This document shows, in pieces, positions 40,155-47,884 of a DNA stretch of 50,119 bases. The translations under genes and the position numbers were made by a program. The notes under the pieces were generated by a model. It saw only the letters and a program-made list of their open reading frames with translations. It ran no database searches and had not been told where the DNA came from. The DNA comes from Methanocalculus sp. MSAO_Arc2 (lineage in GTDB: Archaea > Halobacteriota > Methanomicrobia > Methanomicrobiales > Methanocorpusculaceae), in the NCBI GenBank assembly GCA_003838065.1, contig QZAC01000022.1:1-50119 (forward strand), in the 5' to 3' direction. The stretch's first letter is position 1. The number at the start of each line of letters is the position of its first letter.

Positions 40155-40329
40155 TTATCTGGTAGATCGTACTCTTGGTTCTGCCTTTGATCATAAAAAC
40201 CAGATGGTTCTGTGGATCAAGTGACATGACATTCGCTGTCATCTCTATGCGATATCCGGCATACCTGGTGGATGGATAAATCACTTCAATGAGCTCCAGG
40301 AGGAGAAAGGGACGGAGGGAGTCTTTCAT
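40144..40329 (-). CDS. Small hypothetical protein upstream of the RsbW-like ATPase
   Basis: A 61-residue ORF starting MKDSLRPFLLLELIEVIYP and ending KGRTKSTIYQITGS. It is in the same direction as the HATPase and probably shares its transcript. The codon use is like that of its neighbours, and the middle (YRIEMTANVMSLDPQNHLVFMIKG) would form beta strands. I recognise no family. The position, where bacterial anti-sigma systems place an antagonist, makes it a candidate partner of the ATPase, which is inference. There is no ribosome binding site; it may be leaderless. It is divergent from the decarboxylase gene, 39 bp away. Confidence 0.55.
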   Translation of the reverse strand: MKDSLRPFLLLELIEVIYPSTRYAGYRIEMTANVMSLDPQNHLVFMIKGRTKSTIYQITGS

Positions 40330-40368
40330 TGGTTATTATCAAATACTTGAATCGCTCCTATGTAGATC

Positions 40369-41202
40369 ATGCGTCCGGTTCAGCTTGTTATTATCACACT
40401 TCTCCTGGGAGTGGTTCTGGGTGCAGGAATGATGACGATTGTTTCTGGTCCAGCCAATTCTCTATCTGATACTCCCCTTTTACCAGATTCCGGGATCTTC
40501 TATCAGGTCTCAACAATCGATGCCCTCCTTGAAGGTATATATGACGGTGTTATTTCCTCCGGTGAACTCATCCAGTATGGTGATCTCGGGATCGGAACAT
40601 TTGACTCTCTCGATGGAGAGCTCATCCTTCTGGATGGTGTTGTCTATCAGGCGCGTGCAGATGGATCGGTTCATAGAGCATCTGATGATCTCATGGTCCC
40701 ATTTGCAACAGTGACATATTTCAATCCCTCAATCACAATCGAGGGTCTCCACACGACCGGATATGCAGGATTTGAAGAGCATATTGATGAGCTGATCAGA
40801 TCGAAAAACCTGATGTACGCAATACGGATAGATGGTGATTTCTCGTCAGTGATTGTACGGGCACCGCATAGGCAGGAGCATCCGTTTTCCCGGCTCGTGG
40901 ATGCACTTGAAGACCAGTATATGGCAACCCATACAGATGTCAGCGGATCATCTGTTGGTTTCTTCCTCCCTGGCTATTTTGGAGGACTCAATGTCCCGGG
41001 CTACCATCTTCACTTTATCAGCGATGATAGGACGATTGGCGGCCATATTGTTGATTTCTCTCTTGATGGTGCATATGTTGCCCTTGAGGAGGGTTCTCTG
41101 TTTTTGATGCATCTTCCAGGAGAAGGTGCGTTTATCAATGTGGATCTATCTGCTGATCTATTGGGTGACCTTGCTGTTGTGGAGCGGCCCGCTGTGATGT
41201 GA
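40369..41202 (+). CDS. alsD: Alpha-acetolactate decarboxylase, exported form
   Basis: Converts acetolactate to (R)-acetoin and CO2. The 277 residues begin with a hydrophobic signal or anchor (about 5-27, LVIITLLLGVVLGAGMM), so the catalytic part should lie outside the cell. The decarboxylase domain from about residue 40 shows IYDGVISSGELIQYGDLGIGTF, GLDGELI-like LDGELILLDGVVYQ, VIVRAPHRQEHPF with the catalytic Arg, and the zinc site H213-x-H215...H226 in GYHLHFISDDRTIGGH. All key residues are present. No acetolactate synthase or butanediol dehydrogenase gene lies nearby. An exported version is unexpected because acetolactate is an intracellular intermediate of branched-chain amino acid synthesis. 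Confidence 0.88.
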   Translation: MRPVQLVIITLLLGVVLGAGMMTIVSGPANSLSDTPLLPDSGIFYQVSTIDALLEGIYDGVISSGELIQYGDLGIGTFDSLDGELILLDGVVYQARADGSVHRASDDLMVPFATVTYFNPSITIEGLHTTGYAGFEEHIDELIRSKNLMYAIRIDGDFSSVIVRAPHRQEHPFSRLVDALEDQYMATHTDVSGSSVGFFLPGYFGGLNVPGYHLHFISDDRTIGGHIVDFSLDGAYVALEEGSLFLMHLPGEGAFINVDLSADLLGDLAVVERPAVM

Positions 41203-41373
41203 TGGTACCATCAACCAGGGTCGGATATATCCTGAGAAATCAAAAGGATCTGTTATAATCTTCATTATATTCCCTGCCCGGGGTTATCAGAAGAAGAAAG
41301 ATTAAGTGTACATACATCGTAATTTTCATGTAATCTCAGGTATCCGGGAACTGGTTTTGGTGGTGTAGACGAT

Positions 41374-42039
41374 ATGGCAGAAAGCATCTTGACAGCACTT
41401 TTCAAGCCTGACGAATTTTTTGAGGAACAATCGAAAAAAGAGGCGTCCCTGAGCATTCCGCTTGGAATCATTTGTGTGTATGCTCTCCTGTCAGGTATTG
41501 CAGGGTACCAGATGGCAGTACTGATGGCTCCGATGTATGAAATTATTGCAGAGGGGTATGGTGAAATCATCGCAATCTTTGGTGCGATTGGAGGCTTTAT
41601 CGGGGCTGCACTTACCTGGGTTGTTGTATCGGTCATTTTCTTTCTGCTGAGTATGCTCTTTCGTGGCGAGGGCTCGATGAAGAAAGTACTTGAAGCAGTT
41701 GGGTACGGCTTTACACCATTGATCGCTGTTGCCGGGATCGGTGTTGTATATCTTGCTATGATTGCAGATCAGATTCAGGTCACAGTTGTCCATGATATCA
41801 TGGATCCTGGAGCCATCGAGGCAGCAATGGGAGAATTCATGGCACAACCCGCGATGCAGGAATACACCCTGCTCATTACGGTAATCTCTGTAATATTTTT
41901 TATCTGGGCGGCAAACATCTGGTATTTTGGTATTCGTCATGCACGCAATCTGACTGCACGAGATGCGGGGATCACGGTTCTCATTCCAGTTGCGATTTAC
42001 CTGATCTTTATAATTATAACGTCCGGAGTTTTTGTATGA
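41374..42039 (+). CDS. Yip1-family membrane protein
   Basis: A 221-residue integral membrane protein of the Yip1/YIF1 superfamily, with five membrane segments between residues 25 and 220 and the typical amphipathic N-terminus (SILTALFKPDEFFEEQSKKE). In archaea such proteins are often encoded beside ABC exporters. GGTGGTG 8 nt before ATG 41374 supports the start. It is the first of four overlapping genes (Yip1, surface protein, ABC ATPase, permease); its stop overlaps the next ATG by 4 nt. Its role may be in export or membrane organisation, by association only. Confidence 0.82.
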   Translation: MAESILTALFKPDEFFEEQSKKEASLSIPLGIICVYALLSGIAGYQMAVLMAPMYEIIAEGYGEIIAIFGAIGGFIGAALTWVVVSVIFFLLSMLFRGEGSMKKVLEAVGYGFTPLIAVAGIGVVYLAMIADQIQVTVVHDIMDPGAIEAAMGEFMAQPAMQEYTLLITVISVIFFIWAANIWYFGIRHARNLTARDAGITVLIPVAIYLIFIIITSGVFV

Positions 42040-43166
42040 GAAAATATCTAATCGTATTCATTATCGTATGCGCATTTGTAACATCAATAGGTGCAGCAGG
42101 TTCAGCACCACAGGTTGGAGTGATCGATATCTCTCTCGATCCGCAGGTTTTCTTCCCGCATGACACTGGAACAGTGACCGTTGTCATCAAAAACACGGGC
42201 AGTGTTCCTGTTGAAATCTCACGTATCAATCTCGCAGGTACGAGCAATATTGACGTCCTGGAAGTCCCTCACTACAAAGGTACAGGCATTCTGGGTGCCG
42301 GAGACAGTCTGACAACCAGTTTCACCATCAGGGCACGAAGTGAGGATGGAATTTTCTATCCGCGTTTTTCCGTGAATTTTGTTCCAACCGGAAATATTAT
42401 GACACCGATTCCCATGAGGGTCGACAGAACTCCGGTTGAAGCCGGTATCATGGAACGACCAGAGATCTTTATGAAGGGAAAGAAAGATACTGTTACAATT
42501 TCTGTTGGAAATCCCCGAGATAACAGGCTATCAGGTGTACGGATTACCCCTGTTACCGGGGCAGCAGATGTTGTTCCGACAGGCTATTTTATTGGATCAC
42601 TTGGTCCGGGGGAGAAAAGTGAAGCTTCCTTCTCGGTTACACCATCGGGTGAAGGTGATCTTACCTTTCTGGTTGAGTACAGAAATGCCCAGAATGTTCA
42701 TACCATCCCTCTCACCCTCCCATTGATCCCGGGTACAGCAAAGAGGATTGCTGAGCCAATCGTCTCGAATATCGAAGTTGCACCTGTATCTGGTGGATAT
42801 CGGATCACAGGAGATGTATCAAATGCTGGTCTTGAGACCGCACGATCGGTTGTTGTAACAACGAAGGATCCGGCAGTACCGATGGATCCCTTCAGGGTGT
42901 ATGTTGTCGGAGCACTCGACGCCGATGACTTCTCCTCTTTTGAAGTGACCTTCTCGGCACAGGATATCGAGGAAGTACCTCTCGTCATCAGGTATCGCGA
43001 TGATGACGGAAACCTGTATGAAGAATCGGTCATGGTGGGGATACGATCAGGGCCTGGCAAAGTTTCAACGGATGACAACGGGATCTCCCCCATGATTATT
43101 GGGATACTGGGAGTGTGTGCATTGATTGTGGCTGCCGCTGTACTCTACTCGAGAAAGAGGCGATGA
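42036..43166 (+). CDS. Exported COG1361/CARDB-like surface protein
   Basis: A 376-residue secreted protein with signal peptide (1-22, LIVFIIVCAFVTSIGAAGS), about three Ig-like beta-sandwich modules of the CARDB/COG1361 type (VTVVIKNTGSVPVEISRINL; SVGNPRDNRLSGVRI; ISGDVSNAGLETARSVVV-like), a linker, and a C-terminal membrane helix (about 350-370) before YSRKRR. Such proteins are commonly fused to or encoded next to MacB-type ABC exporters in methanogens and may act as the extracytoplasmic adaptor. It overlaps the Yip1 gene and the ATPase gene by ATGA. The exported substrate is unknown. Confidence 0.85.
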   Translation: MRKYLIVFIIVCAFVTSIGAAGSAPQVGVIDISLDPQVFFPHDTGTVTVVIKNTGSVPVEISRINLAGTSNIDVLEVPHYKGTGILGAGDSLTTSFTIRARSEDGIFYPRFSVNFVPTGNIMTPIPMRVDRTPVEAGIMERPEIFMKGKKDTVTISVGNPRDNRLSGVRITPVTGAADVVPTGYFIGSLGPGEKSEASFSVTPSGEGDLTFLVEYRNAQNVHTIPLTLPLIPGTAKRIAEPIVSNIEVAPVSGGYRITGDVSNAGLETARSVVVTTKDPAVPMDPFRVYVVGALDADDFSSFEVTFSAQDIEEVPLVIRYRDDDGNLYEESVMVGIRSGPGKVSTDDNGISPMIIGILGVCALIVAAAVLYSRKRR

Positions 43167-43834
43167 CCCCTGCAATCCGGTTTCATGATGTCTCCAAGAT
43201 TTACTCCTTGAAAAGCGGGGATGTCATAGCCCTTGATCATGTGACCCTCTCGATAGAAAAGGGAGAGTTCATTGCGGTGATGGGCCCCTCCGGATCCGGA
43301 AAATCCACTCTTTTAAATATGATGGGGTGCCTCGATATCCCGACCCATGGCAAAGTCTTCATAAACGACCAGAACATCGGCGAGATGAGTGATGATGAAC
43401 TGACGATGCTCAGGCGGAACCATCTTGGCTTTATCTTTCAGCAATTCAACCTTATCCCGCTCCTCTCGGCAATAGAGAATGTCCGGCTACCACTCATCCT
43501 CAATGGAGGGGGTGACGAATGCACACTTAACTGCAGAAATATCCTCCAGGCGGTCGGGATCAGCGAGGAGCGGCTCGACCATAAACCTCCTGAACTATCC
43601 GGCGGCCAGCAGCAGCGGGTTGCGATTGCACGGGCATTAATTAATGATCCCGAGATCCTGCTTGCAGATGAGCCCACAGGAAACCTTGATACAAAGACCG
43701 GCGCACAGATTATGGATCTCCTGTCACGGCTCCAGAAGGAGGAGGGAAAAACGATTATCATGGTGACCCATGATCCAACACTCTCCAGGTATGCTGACCG
43801 AGTGATACGGATAGTCGACGGAAGGATCGAATGA
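43163..43834 (+). CDS. ABC transporter ATP-binding protein, MacB/LolD type
   Basis: A 223-residue nucleotide-binding subunit. Walker A GPSGSGKS, Q-loop FIFQQFNLIPLLSA, signature LSGGQQQR, Walker B ILLADEPTGNLD and H-loop MVTHDP are all intact, so it should be active. FNLIPLLSAIENV and the TGNLDTKTG segment are typical of the MacB/LolD/FtsE group, whose permeases work mechanically on extracytoplasmic substrates. ATG 43163 overlaps the surface-protein stop (ATGA); an in-frame upstream extension has no support. The stop overlaps the permease start by 4 nt. Confidence 0.95.
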   Translation: MTPAIRFHDVSKIYSLKSGDVIALDHVTLSIEKGEFIAVMGPSGSGKSTLLNMMGCLDIPTHGKVFINDQNIGEMSDDELTMLRRNHLGFIFQQFNLIPLLSAIENVRLPLILNGGGDECTLNCRNILQAVGISEERLDHKPPELSGGQQQRVAIARALINDPEILLADEPTGNLDTKTGAQIMDLLSRLQKEEGKTIIMVTHDPTLSRYADRVIRIVDGRIE

Positions 43835-45009
43835 ACCGGCCGATCTTTTTTCAGTTTGCTCTACGAAATCTCAGGCTCCACTGGCTTCGTTCTATCCTGG
43901 CAATGATCGGGATCATTATCGGTGTTGTTGCCATCACCTCGATGGGAATACTTGGTTCTTCGCTTGTTCTCTCCATCTCAGAAGATCTGACAACGGTGGG
44001 TGATACGATAGTTGTCATCCCCCATGCAGGGGGGGCTCAGATGGGCCCGGGAGGAGGCGTCTCCTCAGATGACGTTATCAAATCGAGGCAGCTTGAACGG
44101 ATAACACGTGCATCTGTTCCACATACCGTCATCCCGGTCTATTCCGGAGGTACGCGGATCCGTATCGGGGGAGAAACCGGATTTGCCCCGATAATCGGGC
44201 TTCGAACAGCCGATATACCGGTTCTTCTTGAGCTGGAGGACGGGCAGTACCTGCGGGGGGCTTCCGGGGCAATGGTTGGATACCGGCTTGCTGAGACTTA
44301 TTCTCTCAGGACGGGCAGCAGAATCGTCGTTGGAACAGATGGACAGTCCGTCAGGGTCGTCGGTATCCTTGAAGAACGGGGTATGGGTTTTGATATCAAT
44401 ACCGACAATGCGATCATCGTATCTGACCGGTGGTATGAGAATACCTATGATCCATTGGGATACGACCGTGTCATTGTCAAGGTCAGAAGCCTGGAAGAGA
44501 TCGAGTCGGTGAAGGAGTCGATCGATACCGCTTTGAACCGCCGGGATACCGAGGTGGATGTTTTTGATACCCGGGCAATACTCACGACCATTCTTGAGAC
44601 CTTTGGCAGGATATCGACCTTTACCATTGCGATTGGAGGGATATCACTCATCGTTGCCGGGGTCTCCATCTTCAATGTGATGATGATGTCGGTGATGGAG
44701 CGGTACCGCGAGATAGGAATACTCCGTTCAATCGGCTGTCTCAGGCGTGAGATCCGGCGTATGTTCTTCTACGAGTCGCTCCTCCTTGGCTTCGCCGGAT
44801 CAGCCATTGGAGGTATCCTCTCTGTTGCAGGCGGGTATATCGCCCTTCTTGTCATGCTTGAAGATACCAGTTATCTCTTCGCATCAACAAGCCTCATCTA
44901 TATCCCTATCGGAATGATCTTTGGAATAGGGACATCTGTCCTCTCAGGGTTGTATCCTGCATGGAAGGCATCGGAAGCACATCCAATCGAGGCGCTCCGG
45001 CATGAGTGA
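43831..45009 (+). CDS. ABC transporter permease, MacB/FtsX type
   Basis: A 392-residue permease with one N-terminal membrane helix (about 18-42, LAMIGIIIGVVAITSMGILG), a large extracytoplasmic MacB_PCD domain (about 45-260) and an FtsX domain with three helices from about 270 (GGISLIVAGVSIFNVMMMSVMERYREIGILRSIGCLRREI). The end, GLYPAWKASEAHPIEALRHE, is the conserved family terminus. It completes the operon Yip1-COG1361-ATPase-permease, whose genes overlap by 4 nt each, so the four products are made together and probably form one export or envelope-remodelling machine. Confidence 0.94.
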   Translation: MNRPIFFQFALRNLRLHWLRSILAMIGIIIGVVAITSMGILGSSLVLSISEDLTTVGDTIVVIPHAGGAQMGPGGGVSSDDVIKSRQLERITRASVPHTVIPVYSGGTRIRIGGETGFAPIIGLRTADIPVLLELEDGQYLRGASGAMVGYRLAETYSLRTGSRIVVGTDGQSVRVVGILEERGMGFDINTDNAIIVSDRWYENTYDPLGYDRVIVKVRSLEEIESVKESIDTALNRRDTEVDVFDTRAILTTILETFGRISTFTIAIGGISLIVAGVSIFNVMMMSVMERYREIGILRSIGCLRREIRRMFFYESLLLGFAGSAIGGILSVAGGYIALLVMLEDTSYLFASTSLIYIPIGMIFGIGTSVLSGLYPAWKASEAHPIEALRHE

Positions 45010-45082
45010 TAATGAAGAGGCGGGACATGATCCGAATGGATTCAAAAGAGTTATCCCTTCTGTTTGAAAATGTATTGGGAAG

Positions 45083-46429
45083 GTGTTCCACATAAGGACG
45101 ATTCTCCTCGCGGGCGGCAGCGGAAGCCGTCTCTGGCCGCTTTCACGTAAGCGATGTCCAAAACAGTTTATTTCGCTCTTTGGCGAGACTCTTTTCCAGC
45201 AGGCATACCGAAGGGCACGAACGCACTCCAGACCAGATGAGATCGTGGTTGTAACCGGTTCCGAATATGAATTTCTTGTGAAGAACCAGATCGAAGAACT
45301 CGGAGAGACTGTAGTCCAGGAACGGATTCTCCTTGAACCCTGCGGGAGAAACACCCTTCCCGCGATTGCATGGGGTATGCGGCAGTTCGAATATAACCCT
45401 GATGAGCCGGTTGTTATCTATCCGACTGATCACCTCGTCGGGGAAGGCATGACTGAGATAGTTGCACAGGCATCTTCGCTTGCATCAGATCACCTGGTCA
45501 CCTTTGGTGTTGTTCCTGATCGCCCGCATACAGGGTATGGGTATATTGCTCCAGGAGATCCAATTGAGAGCGGATTTGTGGTATCGGCATTTTATGAAAA
45601 ACCCGATCTCCAGGCCGCAGAACGCTACATTTCAGAAGGTGCATTCTGGAACTCTGGAATCTTCCTGATGACACCAGGGGTCTTCTTTGAAGAATGCCAG
45701 AAATATGCACCTGCTATTGCCGATGCACATTTACCAGAGGCATTTCCCGACATGCCTTCAGTTTCCATTGATTATGGCCTGCTTGAACACTCAACACGGG
45801 TAGCAGTTGTTCCGCTGACAACCAGGTGGAGCGATCTCGGGACTTTTTCTGCACTCCATGACACTTCATCCCCTGATGAACACGGTAATGTTGGCGGTGC
45901 CCTTCTGATCGACTCGACAGGCTGCACGTTCATCCATCCAGAGGGAAAGCGTGTGGCGGCTGTTGGTGTTTCAGATATCGTTGTGGTTGACACCGACGAC
46001 GCACTCCTTATCAGCAGCAGAGACGCTACCGAGCGTGTCCGGGAGGTTGTATCTGCGCTCACCTCAGCGTGTGATCCCACCGTTCTTGAACACCGTCTCG
46101 TCCACCGTCCATGGGGGACATACCTTGTCCTGGAGGAGTCACAGTTTTTTAAGATCAAGCGGATTACCGTAAAGCCCGGGGCTTCACTTTCGCTCCAGCA
46201 CCATCACCACCGGAGTGAACACTGGGTTGTCGTATCGGGATGTGCCCACGTGGAGATAGATGGGGAAACCCGGATTCTGCCGCAGGGTGAGTCAACATTT
46301 GTGCGTGCAGGTGCGCTCCACCGGCTGGAAAACCAGGGGATGATACCGCTTGAGATGATCGAGGTTCAGATAGGAGAATATCTCGGTGAGGATGATATTG
46401 TCAGATTTGATGATCGCTATGGGCGATGA
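45083..46429 (+). CDS. Mannose-1-phosphate guanylyltransferase / mannose-6-phosphate isomerase
   Basis: A 448-residue bifunctional enzyme that makes GDP-mannose and interconverts mannose 6-phosphate and fructose 6-phosphate, feeding glycan and glycoprotein synthesis. The nucleotidyltransferase domain (about 1-265) opens with LLAGGSGSRLWPLSRKRCPKQF and includes IYPTDHLV and GYGYI. The C-terminal cupin isomerase (about 330-440) has HRPWGTYLVLEE, KPGASLSLQHHHHRSEHWVVVSG and FVRAGALHRLEN with its metal ligands. The start is GTG 45083 (M-F-H-I-R-T); no well-spaced ribosome binding site is seen. It stands alone, 73 bp after the ABC operon. The T6 run at 46491-46496 may terminate it. Confidence 0.93.
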   Translation: MFHIRTILLAGGSGSRLWPLSRKRCPKQFISLFGETLFQQAYRRARTHSRPDEIVVVTGSEYEFLVKNQIEELGETVVQERILLEPCGRNTLPAIAWGMRQFEYNPDEPVVIYPTDHLVGEGMTEIVAQASSLASDHLVTFGVVPDRPHTGYGYIAPGDPIESGFVVSAFYEKPDLQAAERYISEGAFWNSGIFLMTPGVFFEECQKYAPAIADAHLPEAFPDMPSVSIDYGLLEHSTRVAVVPLTTRWSDLGTFSALHDTSSPDEHGNVGGALLIDSTGCTFIHPEGKRVAAVGVSDIVVVDTDDALLISSRDATERVREVVSALTSACDPTVLEHRLVHRPWGTYLVLEESQFFKIKRITVKPGASLSLQHHHHRSEHWVVVSGCAHVEIDGETRILPQGESTFVRAGALHRLENQGMIPLEMIEVQIGEYLGEDDIVRFDDRYGR

Positions 46430-46775
46430 TGATGCATTTTCCGGTTTTTAGCCTCAACTGTCCTGGGTGCGTTTGTAGGTGGTTGCGGCGGTTTTTTCCC
46501 ATACGCATCTTGCTGCCAAAATGATCCTCTCTGATGGCGTCTGGAGAGAGGTCTAAGTGGGTGTTTCCCGTGCAGGATCCCGGCTTGTGGTCGCCGGCAG
46601 GTCACCATCCCGGCCAGGCCGTTGCCTGGATCTGATCGGGTTGATCTTTCGATATTGACCATTCGGATAATCGGAAAGAATATTATAACGAAATGAAGCC
46701 GAATAACCCTCTCCTCTCACCATCACCAAACTCCGGTCATTATTCTGTAAGCTTCCCCTGATATCAGATCAGGTT
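46430..46775 (+). other. Gene-free stretch with consecutive short hairpins
   Basis: No convincing protein gene lies here. A T6 run (46491-46496) could end the mannose-1-phosphate guanylyltransferase message. After it, three local inverted repeats follow: CCTCTCT/AGAGAGG (46526-46532 with 46545-46551), CCGGC/GCCGG (46580-46597) and CCAGGC-CGTT-GCCTGG (46614-46629). A further CCTGA/TCAGG pair lies just before the small ORF at 46776. The pattern is suggestive of a folded RNA or 3' end, but no clear promoter or family motif identifies it. Confidence 0.35.
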
Positions 46776-46946
46776 ATGATACTCAAGCCGGTTGAAACGG
46801 TTACCATCGCTATAGGCCGGTTATGTGTTGTGAACCTCCGCGCAGGTGAGAATACTACCATTGAGATCATTGCGTCTGGAATTCACCTGCTCCGGATTCC
46901 TCTGTCGTTTTCTCCTGATCTCTCTTCGATCATGGCTGTCGGCTGA
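46776..46946 (+). CDS. Possible 56-residue small protein
   Basis: An ATG frame reads MILKPVETVTIAIGRLCVVN and then LRAGENTTIEIIASGIHLL before TGA 46944-46946. The composition resembles beta-rich protein and the codons match the neighbours, but there is no clear ribosome binding site and I recognise no family. It lies 29 bp before the oxidoreductase operon on the same strand and could be co-transcribed. It might also be a chance frame. Confidence 0.35.
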   Translation: MILKPVETVTIAIGRLCVVNLRAGENTTIEIIASGIHLLRIPLSFSPDLSSIMAVG

Positions 46947-46975
46947 CCTGTCCCAAATCCGAAGTATCAATATTC

Positions 46976-47884
46976 ATGAATGACAGACCTGATCGGGATT
47001 GCATGTCCGAGATACCAAAGACAGAGTACCTAGAAAAAACGACTACGGCATGTGCCGGATGCACATCTTCGCTTGCACTCCGGTACGTGCTGAAAGCCGC
47101 AGGTCCGGATACCGTTCTGGTTGTTCCTGCGTGTTGTACAAGTATTCTTCAGGGGATCTATCCACATACCGCATTTAATGTTCCGGTCTATAATATCGCG
47201 TTTGCAGCTGCTGCAGCCTGTGCATCAGGCATGAGCGAGGCGTTTGCGAGCATGGGGAAAAAGACAAACGTCATTGTCTATGCAGGTGACGGTGGAACGG
47301 TCGATATTGGCATACAGGCGTTATCAGGTGCGCTTGAACGGGGGACAGATTTCCTCTATATCTGTTATGATAACGAGGCATATGGAAATACCGGGATGCA
47401 GCGTTCCGGTGCCACCCCGATAGGCGCCCGTACAACCACAACGCCCGGTGGCAAGACCGATGCGAAAAAAGATCTCGATCGGATCATCGCCGCCCATAAC
47501 ATCCCCTACCAGGCAACAGCAACACCGGCATATCCAAAAGATCTCTATGAGAAGGTGAAAACTGCGCTTGCGACTCCTGGCCCTTCCTTTATGCATATCC
47601 TTGTCCCCTGTCCGCCAGGATGGAGAATACCCTCTGATATGTCTGTTACCGTTGGGAAAATGGCAGTGAAAACCGGTTCGTTTGTGCTCTGGGAGCGAAA
47701 ATTTGGAGAACTCACGATCAGCTCCCCTTCAAAAACTGCCATGATGAGGAGAGCGCCTCTCAGGGAGTATCTCTCACTTCAGGGCAGATTTAAAGGAATT
47801 TCAGATAGAGCCGTGAATGAACTTGAACAATCAATAGAGAAGAATATATCACTGCTTGCGAAAGAGGAGGCCGGAGAATGCTGA
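46976..47884 (+). CDS. porB: Pyruvate/2-oxoacid:ferredoxin oxidoreductase, beta subunit
   Basis: The thiamine-diphosphate-binding subunit of a four-subunit enzyme that in methanogens mainly carboxylates acetyl-CoA to pyruvate with reduced ferredoxin. In 302 residues it has cluster cysteines C26 and C29 (ACAGC), C52/C53 (PACCTS) and a later Cys in VPCPPGW, the TPP motif GDGGTVDIGIQALSGALERG...YDNEAYGNTG, and QRSGATPIGARTTTTPGGK. The start is ATG 46976 or ATG 47003; neither has a strong ribosome binding site. It is followed by the alpha, gamma and delta genes with overlaps of 7, 1 and 4 nt. Pyruvate is the likeliest substrate by similarity; 2-oxoisovalerate cannot be excluded. Confidence 0.9.
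   Translation: MNDRPDRDCMSEIPKTEYLEKTTTACAGCTSSLALRYVLKAAGPDTVLVVPACCTSILQGIYPHTAFNVPVYNIAFAAAAACASGMSEAFASMGKKTNVIVYAGDGGTVDIGIQALSGALERGTDFLYICYDNEAYGNTGMQRSGATPIGARTTTTPGGKTDAKKDLDRIIAAHNIPYQATATPAYPKDLYEKVKTALATPGPSFMHILVPCPPGWRIPSDMSVTVGKMAVKTGSFVLWERKFGELTISSPSKTAMMRRAPLREYLSLQGRFKGISDRAVNELEQSIEKNISLLAKEEAGEC

Noticed and set aside
46417..46662. An 81-codon minus-strand frame after the mannose-1-phosphate guanylyltransferase gene
   Set aside because: Composition is rich in Arg, His, Pro and Gln as in antisense frames, and it lies over the hairpins; no start signal.
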